Part shown: positions 43,356-55,330 of the stretch, in pieces
Numbering within the stretch: the first letter of the stretch is position 1
Layout of the letters: each line of letters begins with the position of its first letter
DNA from: Hemileia vastatrix
Lineage: Eukaryota; Basidiomycota; Pucciniomycetes; Pucciniales; Zaghouaniaceae
DNA: 64,000 nt
Direction of reading: 5' to 3'
Assembly: GCA_030280995.1 (NCBI GenBank)
Contig: JASXTE010000017.1
Span: 24,271,998-24,335,997, forward strand
Notes under the pieces: model-generated
The model's database searches: none
Seen by the model: only the letters and a program-made list of their open reading frames with translations
What the model was told of the DNA's origin: nothing
Made by a program: the position numbers and the translations under genes

Positions 43356-46300
43356 CACCACGCAATATTTGGGGGGGACTTGCTAGCAAGTCCTCAACTT
43401 GAATTCAGATGGAATTCAGACTGAACTCAGACTGAACTCAGACTGAACTTTACTTTGAACTCATCTTGGGCTCTTAACCAAACATGGATGAGTCTGTGCT
43501 TGAGTAATAGTGAAAGTTTAATAAATAATTTATAGAAATAATAACAAGGGAAGATTAATAATCTGATCCATTCACAGAATTTTTTTCACAAAACTCATTT
43601 TCATTTTCATTTTGAATTTCACCTGATCACTTAAAAGACTGAAAATTATACTATTTATTTCAAAAACATCACTTTTAACCTCTCTAATTATTTTATTCTA
43701 TTTTTTTTGAAAAAATATAAAATAATATCAGTGGTTCTCTTTAATGATAACTCCTTTTAACCAAGAATTTGAAGCTTTTATTTTTTAATTTAAACCATAT
43801 TACCTGATATTTTTTTTTTGTATTTTTATTATTTCTTATTATGCAATATAATTATTTTAAACTCAATGGAATTATTTAATAAAAATATTGAACCATAAAA
43901 ATTCTCAAGTTTCTATTCTAGAATACTGTGAAAAGACTCATAATTAAGAAAAATAAAAGATAGAAATATGTTTTCATAATTTCTGTTTCAATGAAGTTCT
44001 CTAATATCTTCTTTACACTTAGCACTAATAATTGATAAATTGTTTAATTATATGTCTAGAAAGAAGTATAATTCTTATACAAGTGAATTTTAATCCAGTT
44101 TTTTCCATTTTTGTATGCAAGAAGATGATTAAAATTAAAAGGAAATATCTTTTTGCTCTTTTTTTTTCTATCGAATATTCAACTACTAAGAATTTTCACA
44201 ATATTAATTTATTCAATGTAATACACATATGATTTTCTGGAACTCTTCATGATGTATTTCATCAAAATTCAATGTAAATATGGTTATTTGGTAGAGTAAT
44301 CTCATGAGTTGAAATAATTAATCACTACTTAGTGAATTTTTCATATGAAAGACTGAAATTCAAGCTAGATGTAAAAATTTAAAGATAATTAAAACAAAGT
44401 AGTATAAATTTATTTAAACTTTAATTTTAGTACTTGATTATGCTTCAATGCTGTATTGTGGGATAATTTCAGTTTCAACCTGGGAATAAGCACCATATAA
44501 TTTGAAAAGTGATCTCATGTTAAAAAATGTGCTTCAGGTAGATATTTTGATTGTATTATTGTTCAAGAACTGAATTAAATAGGTAAAAGTGGTAATTTTT
44601 CATAATTCTATCAGTTTCAAATTAAAAAACTATTATATGATATTCATTTTGTAAAAAAGACACAATAGGTAATTTAGATTATACCCATGTAGAAAAGCAG
44701 CTGTAAAGGCAATCATCTTTTTATTAAAAATAATATTATTCCATGTTTTAAATGAAAAGAAAAAATATTTCAATTCTATGGTTTTGAAAAATAAATTAAA
44801 TGAAACATTTCAGGTACGCTTTTTTAGTCATTAGAATCAAAGTTTTGATAGGAGTAATTCACAACTGAACACTTACACGCAATTGTAAAATTATATATAT
44901 GGGTTCAAGATTTATCAATGATTTATTGGAATTATGATATTTATGCTGATTGGTAGATCTTATATGATGTTTCTATTCAGTTTCTAAGTGTATGAAAAAC
45001 AATCCCTTTGATATTTTATTTAAACAGAAGAATTTAAAAATTTTCTTGAAATTGGCCTTATCACAAAGCAATACTGGAATGGTTATATTGTTATAAAAAT
45101 TAATTTAAATAGCAATATTTCAAATCTTCATAACAGATTTTAAACTAAACATAAATATTAAAATTTGACTTTTTATAAAAATATATATTGATTTAAAAGA
45201 TATTTACTTATTTTTTTTTTTACAAAATGACCAATTTTATCCTGTGAGGCTTCCATTCAACTTAAATGTGTAAGTCTAAAAAATTAATATGATGCTCTGA
45301 ATACTCTATATAATGTGTACCTAAGGCAAAAATAATGTTTTTTTGAAGTACTTTAAATCTAAGCAGAAGAGCTGATATCTTTTTTATGTAATATAGTTGT
45401 ATAAAATTGATTTTTAGGTAGTTTGGTAATACGTAATATGGAAAGAAATCATATCATAATAATATATAATCAACTTAAAACTTTTTTTAATATAATATTA
45501 TCTAAAAATAATTCTTAATATGTACTTATTTTTAGAACTTCAAAGTGTTTAATAAAAATATTTTGATATAAAAATATAATTATTTTTATATTTAAAAGTA
45601 ATTAATAAAACTTCTAAAAAAGTATAAATTTTTTCATGGCTTAAATTATTATGAACCACACTTGGAAACAAGATTGCATTGAGAGTTCAATCTAAGTTCC
45701 ACCAAAAACATGATAAATAATTTTTTTGAAAATGTATATAGTCATTGAAATGAAAAAAAATTAGTAAAAGAAAGGACTCAGATATTTTATTCTGTTACTG
45801 AATAGATTATCATAAATATATTGAGGTAGATAACTTATTGAAGTTTTTTAAATTTGCAGTTATTACAGTCAATTATCCAGTTATATATAGCAATCACAAA
45901 ACAAGAAATAAGCCTAAATGGTTATATATGTGGATAAATCTTTTCCTCAACCTTTACCCTAATTATTTAATTTAATTCAAAGCTATTTTTAATCTAACCA
46001 ACATATTTTACTATTACATTTAAAAATAAATACAATAAACTCAAAAAATACATAAGTTCAATAGTTTAAAATTTCTTTAAATGTTTTATTCTAGTTTTTA
46101 ACTTTTTGCTACAATTTTCCTATTATATTATTTATTTATATCATGTATAGTTATCAAAAGAATTCTGTGAATTATTGTGTAAAAAAGCAAAATAGTATTT
46201 CATTATCAATTATTTTACTATATTACTTTCTTAGTCTTAAAGTGCATTGTAAATCAAAAATATAAAATAAAGACGTATAAACTATAGGTTTAAGTTAAAA

Positions 46301-46368
46301 AATATCAATAAAAAATAATTATCAATCATTTTCCATATCGGCAGAATAGAGCTGTAGATTGAGGGGGT

Positions 46369-46400
46369 GGACTCTGATGTTCGCCCGAAGAACAAAGTTC
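46369..46400. repeat. Internal palindrome of P3, degenerate
   Basis: The right arm CGAAGAACAAAGTTC differs at one base from the perfect copy at 51478-51492. The left arm has more changes. The spacer is CC. Confidence 0.6.
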
Positions 46401-46824
46401 ACACTCCATTTTTCACTACCTCAATGGACAACCTCTCAATCTCTCCACACAAATTTTTCTGCCTTTTCATTTCTGTTAATTCTATTACCACTCACCACCC
46501 TTTTATTGCCCTCCTGATACATTTGCTACACCCTTTAAGCTTCAAAATCTATGTTTAAGCCCTCCTCACTACTCCCCTCCACTCTATTTTCACTTTTAAC
46601 ACAACTAAACCCCTTTTGCAACCTCTCGCTCACCTCCCATTCCCCTCACTCACCCCACTCACCTCCATTAGCCCTCACCAGCCTTTCTCTCACATTCTAA
46701 AACTATTACTCACCTCCCCAGTTTATTTTCCACATCCCCCAGCTCTCGCTTACCTCCCCTAGCCCTTTCTCACCTTCCCAATCTTTCCAGCCCTTCACTC
46801 ACCTCTTCCAGCCTCCCCCAGTCC

Positions 46825-47100
46825 CTTACTTTGGCTGGAGATGTGAGCGAGGTGCTGTAAAGACTAAGGAAGGCTGGGAGAAGTGAGTGAGAGGCTTTTA
46901 TTACCTCCCACAGACTTTCAAAGCCCCTCGCTCACCTCCCCCAGCTTCCCAAGTCCCTTAATTTGGCTGGAGATGTGAACGAGGTGCTGTAAAGACTAAG
47001 TAGGGCTGTGAGTAGTAGGTGAGAGGCTTTTATCAACTCTCCTAGCCCTTTAAGGACCCTTGCTCACCTTTTCCAGCCTTCCCGAAGTGGGTTAGGGGAT
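46825..47100 (+). repeat. Tandem repeat, about 132-base period
   Basis: TTTGGCTGGAGATGTGA recurs at about 46829 and 46961, followed by GAGGTGCTGTAAAGACTAAG in both. A shortened third relative lies near 47165. Surrounding sequence is CT-rich with repeated CTCACCTCCCC. Confidence 0.7.
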
Positions 47101-47754
47101 TTTATAACCTCTCCCAGCCCTGTAAAGCCCCTCTCTCACCTTCCCCAGCCTTCCCCAGTTCCTTTATTTTTCTGGGGGAGGTGAGCGATGAGATTGAAGA
47201 GGTGAAAAAAGTGTTGGGGAGGCATGCAAGGGCTTGGGAAGTAGCCAACTTTTTATAAACTTGAGAATAATTAATATGTATAAATTAGAAATAACAAGGA
47301 ATAAAATTTTGAGGAATTATAACCCATTCCAAGTGGTAAATAATGTAACTAAATACATATTTCAGAATTTGAGTTGCTTGTGTTTACTAAAAAAATGTGG
47401 CCAATCGTTGAAAAAGGAAGATTTTTGTAGGGAAGAAACATGAAAAATGAAAAAAATACAAAGTAAAATAAAACTAAATAATGACAGTGGGCTGGGAAAG
47501 GTGAGTGAGGGTCTGGGGGAGGTGTGAGAAATGAAGAGAAGAGAAGGGAGAGGGGGGGAAGGAGAGGAGAGTTGTTTTCTCACTGTGAAGGAAAGGAATA
47601 GGGAAAATGGGTAAGTAGATGGCAAGTTTAGAAATGAGATAAGGGGGTAGGATAGGAAGTCAGATTGAAGATAAGGGAGAATTAGGGGAGGGAGGCATCA
47701 GATGGAAGTCCCACTTGTAATTCTACCAGGAATCAATTCAGGAAGCAAAAAAAA

Positions 47755-47772
47755 GCACTAGACATCTAGTGC
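47755..47772. repeat. Palindrome GCACTAGA-CA-TCTAGTGC
   Basis: It has perfect 8-base arms with a 2-base spacer, flanked by A-run and T-run, so the hairpin could extend. It lies inside P3 near the plain end. Confidence 0.7.
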
Positions 47773-48189
47773 ACACTTTTTTCCTGCTGTGAATATTTTT
47801 TGAACTATTAATCAACTGTGGTTCAATGAAGGTTTAAATCAGTTTCAAGGTGTTTTCAAAGTAAATTCAATATTTCTTCATGATTGTTTCATCACCACCT
47901 CAATGTGTGCTGAAAAAGATATGAATTAGGGTTCAAGGTTGCGGACTTGCTAGCAAGTCCGCCCCCCATATTGCGTGGTGTTTAGGACTTTTTTTTACTT
48001 TATTACTTCAACTTATACTCCATAACCATATACTTGTTTTATATAAAAATTTATGAAGCACCTACTCAAATGTTATTGAAACATAATAATAAAATAAAAT
48101 AATTTTGGAGAAAAAGTCATTATATTCATTATTTTTATGATAAATATATATATTTCTTCTCAAATTCATGTCCCAAATAGAAATTGAAT

Positions 48190-49400
48190 TCCATGTGACT
48201 TCTCTCAAAACAAATTAATATGATTTCATGTTTTTTTTCAAGCTTGTTTGTGCTTTTCCCCAGTAGAGAGAGTAAATCTTACTGGTGATGGGTCAGGTAG
48301 CCTTCTGGTTTTATGAAAAAATTGTGGTAGAGGTAGTTTATAACAGCTTAAAAATTCTTCACAAGAAAAGGTGGCCAACAATGACTTTGTTTGGCATTTT
48401 TAAAATTTACAGTTTTTTGAAATTTTTTTGCCTTTTTTTTATTGTTTTTATGCTTGAAATATGATTGAAGTGATGTACTGAAAAGTGGCAGCATCATTTA
48501 TATTGTGTGACTTAATTTAACTTTCCCAAGTTTAAAATGAAAGATGAAACACAGGAAAAATTTATTTTGTTGCATCCAAGTAATAAAAATATAAAAAAAT
48601 AGGCCAAACACATTTTTTTTAATTATTTTACTAAAACCATGTTTGGTACATTAGCCCTCAAGATGAAACACAAGCTAACATCTTTTATGGTCAATCAAAA
48701 ATTATAAAAAAAAATTTATTGTTTAGGAAGAACAGGTCATGGGCAGAAAAGATGCAGCCTCTTTTCTGTTCACATGCCTTTATTTCATTTCCCTAGTAAA
48801 ATTGATCAAATGGACCACAAGATTTGAAAAAACTTTTTGTGGTCAAGTGGACAAGTTGAACTAGAGCAACTGAAATGGAGTTTCATGAAAGAATAGACAC
48901 TGCATCTTTTCAGGACATGGCTTTAATCACAATTCATGCATAAAAACCATCAAAAACAATCCAAAAAAGGCAAAAAAGACTACAAAATTTAAAAAATTAA
49001 AAGAAAGAAAATAAAAAAGTTCAAAAAAAGTCTAAATAAGTCTAAAAAAAGGTAAAAAATTCTAAAAAAAAATTCAAAACAAATTCAAAAAACTCATAAA
49101 AAAATTTAAAATAAAATTATGGGAAATTCTAAAAAATTCAAAAAATTCTAGAAAGTTCAAAAAAAAACTCAAGTAAACTAAGAAGTAATTAAAGTTCTTA
49201 TAAAAATATTTCTAAAAAAAATGTGAAGATTTAAATTTAAATGAAAATTTTTTTTTTAAAAAAAAAATCAGGAACTTTTTTAAGAGACTCAGAAAAATAC
49301 TCAATAAAATACAAGGGATACATGGTTGAAGCATCTTCTAAAAATTAAAAAAAAACAGGGACCACTAAAGTACTACTGACATTACTCTGGTGGTAGTCTG
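48190..49400 (+). repeat. Diverged copy of Harbinger E interior
   Basis: It shares CTTTTCCCCAGTAGAGAG, GATTGAAGTGATGTACTGAA and dyad repeats (48471, 48737, 48890) with 18060-19380. From 48990 to 49300 it is A-rich simple sequence with AAATTCTAAAAAA units. It lies between the two halves of the copia element, so it is an insertion or part of one. Confidence 0.5.
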
Positions 49401-49551
49401 AGGGACAAAATAACAAATTCTCTACTAGTTGTCTTTTTTTTCAACCTGTGAATCCATCAAACTTATGCTTCTCCTGGATCATTTTGGATTGAACTCATCA
49501 ATTAGGACATATTAGTGACTGTGTCTTGTGCAAGCTCATCAAATTTAAACT

Positions 49552-50238
49552 TGTCCCTGGTTTGCCTCCAGATTGTCCAAAGCAAATATTGATTTTATTG
49601 ATAGCACTATTTCTGAAAGTGTATGAAAAGCTACTGCTCAATGTGAAATTGTACCTGAAGCCTTATTGTCACTAGTAGTTGGAGACTTGATTGGACCAAT
49701 TAAAGATACAACAGTCAATTGTGGTTATAAATGGAAAGCCTTATTCAGGGATTCATTTTCTACATCTGCTGATGTATTGCTTCTCAAGAACAAAAGTGAT
49801 GCTATGGGTGCCTTTAAGACTTATCATGACTGACTTACTACTTTTACTGGAAAGAAATTAATTGTACTTAGGGAAGATGGCAGTGACATTCACAGTAATG
49901 CAATGAAATCATGTCTTGCATCAATAGGTGCTATTCATGAGGTGACTATGCCTTATCATTCTGAAAAAAATGGAACTTGTGAAAGATTTGATCAGAAATT
50001 TAGTGATATTTCAAGAATTTCTCTTTTACCAAGTGGAATTCCAAAAATCTTCTGGGGACTAACTTAAAAGTGGGCATCTTTTATTTATAACCACACACAA
50101 AAAAGAAAGATAACCTAATCAACTCTTCTTCAAGTAGTTTATGGTACCTGACCAAACTTAAAAAATATGAGGACTTCTGGTGAAAAGGAATTTTTCAAAT
50201 TCACAAAGAGGTAGGAGCCAAACAAGATAATCAAGCAC
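49552..50238 (+). pseudogene. Ty1/copia integrase
   Basis: One frame with stops reads GDLIGPIKDTTVNCGYKWKA, SADVLLLKNKSDAMGAFKTY, KKLIVLREDGSDIHSNAMKS and MPYHSEKNGTCERFDQKFSD. These match copia integrases: Asp after VVG, Asp in REDGSD, and Glu in NGTCERF. Stops follow KTYHD and GLT, with more in the tail. It continues the element whose gag is at 41310. Confidence 0.7.
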
Positions 50239-50499
50239 TTGAGTGCAGATTTTTTGGATATTCACAACATAACTATGGATGGCTGTTCTGCTGTGAAGAA
50301 TCTGGTTGACTTTTCAAATCTGAAATGGATATGTATTCCACCAGTGACCCTAAAGCACATTATGCTGCATGAAAATCTCCAAATATTCCTACTTCTAAAG
50401 GATTTCTTAAATATATTCTTAACTCTCTTTCATTTGGTGATTTTACTTCTGAAAAAAATATTGATGAACAAGACTTAATGATTGAGGCAGTGCAGAATA

Positions 50500-50725
50500 C
50501 CACAGACCATTTTCCAATTATTATTCCAACTAGCTTTCCTCAGGCAATGAAATCTTCAGTAGAAGCTCAATAGAAATCTGCATGAGCTTCTAAGTTTGAA
50601 AATATGTCATTCTTAAAGGTATGTTCAGAAGTTCCTCTTAAAGGAAAATTGGTATTCTCCATTAAATACTCTCTAGAAAACTCACCTATCAAATTCAAAG
50701 CTATATTTGTTGCAAATTAACATAG
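50500..50725 (+). pseudogene. Ty1/copia reverse transcriptase, N-terminal part
   Basis: It reads IPTSFPQAMKSSVEAQ, then stops, SKFENMSFLKVCSEVPLKGK, LVFSIKYSLE and FKAIFVAN, matching the copia RT entry (AM-W, KWVFK, KARLVA). It is cut by inserted sequence including element P4. Confidence 0.65.
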
Positions 50726-51021
50726 CTCTCACAAAAAATTTAAAATGAGATAAAAATCTGTATTCTGGTCAAGTAAACCACCCTGATTTATTACCCATAA
50801 AAAAATTAACAAAAAAATTATTTTAATTTAAATTAATTGCTTTTCAAAAATGACATTTTTGACACTTGAAAACCAGTGATGTGGGAGAAACCATACCTTT
50901 ACCATTAGATATCCCCTTCTTGATAACTTCAAATTCAAAGAACTAATTTTGAAAAAGAAATAAAATTGAGTTGAAAGGCTTAAAGAAATTTTGGTGTAAA
51001 TGGAAGTAAATCCACCATATG

Positions 51022-51908
51022 CACCACGCAATATGGGGGGCGGACTTGCTAGCAAGTCCACAACCTTGAACCCTAATTCATATCTTTTTGAGCACACATT
51101 GAGGAAGTGATGAAACCATCATGAAGAAGTATTGAATTTACTTTGAACACACCTTGAAGCTCATGTGAACACAAATGGGGCTACAAGGGCTGGAAAGGCT
51201 GGAGAGAGGGGTGAGGAAGGGTGTATGGGGTAGCGAAAAGGTTGGGAAAGAGTTGGAAGGGAAGATTAAGGGTTCCGAGGAATTTTAAATGAAGAAAAGG
51301 GTCTGGGAGAGGTTGAGAGGGGTGAAATGGGGATCAAAAGAGGATGGCATACAATGGGGCTGGGAGGATAGCAAAAGGCATGGGAAGGGAAGACAAGCAT
51401 GTGTTGATAGAATTGAAAGGGATGGAGATTGGTGCAAACAGAGTGTGAAAATAGGAGGATGAACTCTGTTCTTCGGGCGAAGAACAGAGTTCACTTCCAT
51501 AAAATATTAGCTGAAACATAGTTTTCAATTCTGTAAAAACAGTTGTAAGTAATAGAAAAAGTCACTGATTTTTTTTATATGTAATCTGAAATTTTTTAAT
51601 AAAATTATTGTATTTAAGAATTGCAATATTGTCAATCAATTTTTATTGATCAAATTAATTTAATAAAGTATTATTTTAATAAGCTGTTTCAAAAAATACT
51701 TTGCATTGAGTAGACTCATGGAATGATTTTTTCTGGCTTCCATTCAGTTATCCTCACACTTTCACTATGTTTTCAATATAGATCCATTGTTATTTGTGTG
51801 ATACTTCAAGTGAAAGTTCAGTATTACTTCAGTCTGAGTTCCATCTGATTTCCATCTGACTTCAAGTTGCGGACTTGCTAGCAAGTCCTCCCCCTATATT
51901 GCGTGGTG
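51022..51908 (+). mobile_element. Palindrome-end element P4, 887 bases
   Basis: It starts CACCACGCAATATGG and ends ATATTGCGTGGTG. Palindromes lie at 51042-51059 and 51871-51888. The order (plain end, GA-rich block, palindrome 51461-51492, AT-rich block, 11-base repeats) is that of P3 inverted, so P4 is an internally deleted relative. Flanks ATG and AAG match at two of three bases. Confidence 0.8.
51461..51492. repeat. Perfect 32-base palindrome in P4
   Basis: Arms GAACTCTGTTCTTCG and CGAAGAACAGAGTTC with spacer GG. The counterpart in P3 is at 46369-46400. Confidence 0.85.
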
Positions 51909-52359
51909 AAGCATCTTCTTGGAACAAGTTTGGCAGTGTTTCAGAACTCTTCAAGGGATGAAGATTTGACAAAATTGATGTTAAAATGGGGGGAGGGGAG
52001 TAGGTAATGATTTTATAGATTGTTTTTTATTCAAGTACTTCTCTTCTTTGAATTAGTGGCATCTTTTTGGGTGTGGGAAGCTATTCAGCTGACCTAGAAA
52101 AAGTTGAAGTTGATCTATGAGGGCAAAGATTTATCACACTTTTTATTAGCTTGAAAATCAGTCAGTTATACAATTAATGAAAAAATAAGCTTAAAAAAGG
52201 GAATAGAAGAAGGTAAAGAGTAAAATCAATACCATTTTTCAAGTGTATTGGTCAGATGATGGTTGAACAAAGGAAAGATGAAGATGTGGAAAAAATATAA
52301 AGTATGCATAAAAGTGACAATGATACCCTTCCACCCAATTCACAGCTGAAAGTTAATAT
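51909..52359. other. Spacer within the broken copia element
   Basis: AT-rich, with no gene recognised. It separates the two RT parts, so some inserted sequence is likely. Confidence 0.3.
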
Positions 52360-52660
52360 CTCTTGATGTTACTGCAGCTTATCTACATATTAATGTGGAA
52401 GAAGCTCTATAGATTGAGCCTCCTCAGGAATGAAAATGACAAAACCAGGAAATGTTTTCAAACTTCATAAGGCTCTTAATGGAACAAAACAAGCTGCTCA
52501 CTTCTGGTGGTTTCACATTGCTGATAAGCTTGAAGCTCTAAGTTTTCATGCTAATCAATATGATAAATGTCTTTATTTTATGAAAGAAAATTCTTCAACT
52601 GTTGTGGTTTGGCTTCATGTTAATGGTGGTATACTGGTAGCAGTGATGAGGTGTTGAAGA
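52360..52660 (+). pseudogene. Ty1/copia reverse transcriptase, central part
   Basis: LDVTAAYLHINVEEAL precedes a stop. The open 52430-52657 frame has VFKLHKALNGTKQAAHFWWF and YDKCLYFMKE, then WLHVNGGILVA where family members have YVDD. Loss of the two catalytic Asp residues makes it inactive. Confidence 0.75.
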
Positions 52661-52783
52661 AGTTGAAAAAGGGTTTTAATGGCTGGAAGGGCTGGATGGT
52701 ATTGTAGGAATGAAAGTAAAAAGAGTGGAATAAGGTTTTGAATTGGAATGTCACAGGCTAATTGTAAAAGTGTTGGCCAATCA

Positions 52784-52975
52784 CACTACAGCACATGTTT
52801 GTTTTGCCATGGAGCACAGCAATTACACAACAGTTGTGCAAAAGTTACAAAACAATTTTTTTTTGCACTTAAGACCCACCTAATACCTTTAAGTGCCAAA
52901 AAATTGTTACTTAACTGTTGTATAATTATTGCACCATTTTATCACCCCAAGAAAAAACAAACAGTTATTGTAGTA
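52784..52975 (+). mobile_element. CACTA-type MITE, 192 bases, duplication TCA
   Basis: It begins CACTACAGCACATG and ends TTATTGTAGTA (final G to A). TCA flanks it (52781-52783, 52976-52978). It sits between copia RT and RNase H. Confidence 0.85.
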
Positions 52976-53259
52976 TCAAAACCCTGGTGGTTTGAAAACC
53001 AAAACTCCTCTTCCAACAGATTCCAAGCTGGAAAAAAAAACCTGAAGATACAGGAAGAAATTCAAGTAAAAATCTTTCAATAATTGGTAGCCTAAAATAT
53101 ATATCTATTTCAACAAACCCTAATATTTCCTTTTTAGTCAATTTTTTGGCCAGTTTCTCTTCAAAACCACTAGCTTGTCATTGAACAGCTTTAACCCATT
53201 TTCTTAGATATTTTAAGGCTAATAAAGATCTCAAACCTTGGCTATATCCTAACTCAAGT

Positions 53260-53724
53260 ACAAAGCCAAATTTGAACATATACTCTGATGCTTCTTGGGG
53301 TGGTGATAAATCTAGATTGACTAGTGGTAACATTGTGTATCTAAATGGATGTCATATTTCATGGTCCTCAAAATGTCAAACTACTGTAGTAGATTAAATC
53401 TGCTTTGCTGAATTTATATCAATGTGCCTAGCTACAAAAGATAGTGTATGGATCCAAAATCTTTATACAGATACCTGTGGACAAATTAAAAGCTTTTATT
53501 TTATATGTGACAGCAGAAGGGAAGTTCTCACAGCAAAAAAAAACCCCCAAAACAAGCCTACTAGAAATTCTGATAGATATTTTTTTCTGGGTAATGAACA
53601 ATTATATAGGAAGAAAACTGTATTACATTGGGTATCAGGTACAGGTCAGTATGCAGATATTTTAACCAAAAATGTAGGACCTATTCATACTGTGGAAAAT
53701 AATTATTATCTAGGAGTCACTTAA
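53260..53724 (+). pseudogene. Ty1/copia RNase H
   Basis: It reads LNIYSDASWGGDKSRLTSGN and HISWSSKCQTTVVD, then TAA, AEFISMCLATKDSVWIQNLY and VLHWVSGTGQYADILTKNVG. These give the first Asp, the Glu (FAEF), a CDSRR-like third acid and the ADILTK exit signature. The final 100 codons (53422-53724) are open. No LTR is recognisable after 53724; a pyrimidine-rich tract follows. Confidence 0.72.
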
Positions 53725-53894
53725 TTTAGATTTGTTATTCTTTTAAATTTTATTTTTTTATCTCTCTTTCTCTCTGTCTCTCTCATTTTTAGTTCTCACC
53801 CTGGTAATGAAATGGTGGGCTATTATTATTATTTTTATTTCTTACAATCTTGCTCAACAGGGAGCATGAAGGGAGGGAAACATTATATAAAGCA

Positions 53895-54411
53895 CTAAAT
53901 ACATGGCCAGTGAACTAATTGAAAAAGGGGACAGAAAGGCAATAAAGAGGAACAAATAAAAAAGCTTATAGGGTAAGAGATAGTGGGAGGTTGTTTGGAA
54001 ATCATTTGGTATCTACCAGAAACAAAACTAAGCAACTTTTTTGATAACTTGAGAGGAAGAGAGCAGGGCCAAAGTTGTGAGGGAAACATTGAGCTTCTTA
54101 GCTGCCAAAAAGAGGATTTTGTGTGTGTTCAAGTGCATAGGACAGAAAAGTAGTATGTGTTCAGGTGTTTCATTAGCATTAAGAGAGTAGAGAGGTAATT
54201 CAGATGCCTTAAAACTGAATAAGTAATGTTTAAGTGGGAAATGGCCCAATCTGCATTGCACAAAATCTGTGGCTAAGGGGTGAGGGATTCCAGATAGCAC
54301 TTTGAACATCAGAGGAGGTTTAAACATTCCTCTTAGTTTTCTGAGTGTGTCTGGGGAGGGGGGGAGGAGAATGTGTTTGGCTTTGGTTTTAAAATAGGAT
54401 TTTGGAGCCAA
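53895..54411 (-). pseudogene. LINE (Tad-like) ORF2 C-terminus
   Basis: It reads VQCRLGHFPLKHYLFSFKAS, then NANETPEHILLFCPMHLNTH. This is the terminal RNase H-adjacent zinc region of fungal LINE polymerases (R-GH-PLN-YL and ET-EH-L--CP). The first Cys pair is Leu and Ser here. A frame change near 54030-54089 leads to SGRYQMISKQPP. It is truncated on its 5' side near a Harbinger end. Confidence 0.65.
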
Positions 54412-54849
54412 GGAGGAGGAAGGTGGGGAATGAAAATTTATGAGATACTCAACTGGGATCAGGGGTCTATAATTTATATATACATATTAGGGGGTGTCAG
54501 TTCTGGAAAATATGCACTTAAATTAATTTCAGATTTCAAAACAAATCATCACTGGAATTTTTGAAGAAAGTCAATTAATTCAAAAATGGGTGTCAGTTAT
54601 GACCTCAAATCAGCACTTTTTACAATTTTTTTTTCACAACCACATTTTGGCCACATCATTCCTTCCTTTCCCACCCCATCCCTGTTACATGTGACACCTA
54701 GACCTCAATCCTCTCATCAATCCTCAGCACCAACTCCTCACTGAGATTTGAGGCATTTTATTGCAAAATTTTTATCAGTCATGTTTTTCCTTCTTTTTTT
54801 TATGCTTTCAACCAATTAATCTCTTTTCTTGTAAGATGGAAGTTTCACA

Positions 54850-55330
54850 ATGCCTCCCAGAAAATCTAACACTCAAAAGGCAACTCAAAAAAAGCTTCAT
54901 CACAAAGTTCTTCCCATAATGTGAACCCCTCACCTGAGAAATCAAATTCTGGAAAGCTAAAAAGGGAAGATTATCTTATCATTATCAACTTCCTCAAAAT
55001 TAAATCAAATTATGATGCATTTTTTAGATTTGAGAAGTTTAAACAAATCAGATGTCCACCTTCATCAAAGGCCAATGGCTTCTTGTTGATGGTAAATGAA
55101 TTAAAAAAGAAAGAAAAAGGGAGAATCAACATCAATCCTAAGCAAATGAAGGAGAGGTTCAAAATTTATCAATAAAAACATATATAGGCTAATTTCACTT
55201 CCACTTCCACTGGCTTTGGTATTGATGATTATGATTTGGAGAATGGAATTAAAACTGTTTCCAAAAAGCTCAATGTCTTTTGTCTTCTTAATGAGGAAAT
55301 GGATATTCTTTTTGGTTCCCAATTCAATAG
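54850..55330 (+). pseudogene. Harbinger Myb/SANT-like gene, copy D
   Basis: It starts ATGCCTCCC at 54850. The open piece 54921-55175 reads PSPEKSNSGKLKREDYLIII, NFLKIKSNYDAFFRFEKFKQ, CPPSSKANGFLLMVNELKKK and GRININPKQMKERFKIYQ, the Myb/SANT-like DNA-binding region. STGFGIDDYDLENGIKTV follows in another frame. The 3' half of the gene found in copy F is absent. An early TGA precedes the open piece. Confidence 0.65.

Larger units (their letters stand above)
43356..47980 (-). mobile_element. Palindrome-end element P3, 4625 bases, non-coding, duplication TTT
   Basis: It starts CACCACGCAATATTT and ends ATATTGCGTGGTG. TTT flanks it (43353-43355, 47981-47983). Palindromes lie at 43376-43393 and 47943-47960. 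The order from the iteron end is: 11-base repeats (43396-43460), a very AT-rich 2.9-kb block without a credible frame, a second palindrome (46369-46400), a CT-rich block with tandem repeats (46430-47240), a GA-rich block, a third palindrome (47755-47772), then the plain end. No transposase motif is seen in any frame. Confidence 0.75.

Noticed and set aside
46367..46558. Small frame in the CT-rich block of P3
   Set aside because: It arises from pyrimidine-rich repeats and is not conserved in P4.
47362..47625. Minus-strand Ser/Pro/Phe-rich frame
   Set aside because: It is the shadow of a GA-rich simple-sequence block inside P3.
47755..47772. Intrinsic terminator (hairpin with T-run)
   Set aside because: Eukaryotic setting and no upstream transcription unit.
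39978..47980. Helitron ends, because of terminal hairpins
   Set aside because: The ends are inverted CAC/GTG with 3-base duplications; Helitrons have TC and CTRR ends, no TIR and no duplication.
53895..54411. Host zinc-finger protein
   Set aside because: The spacing and GH-PL-YL context fit the end of LINE polymerases.
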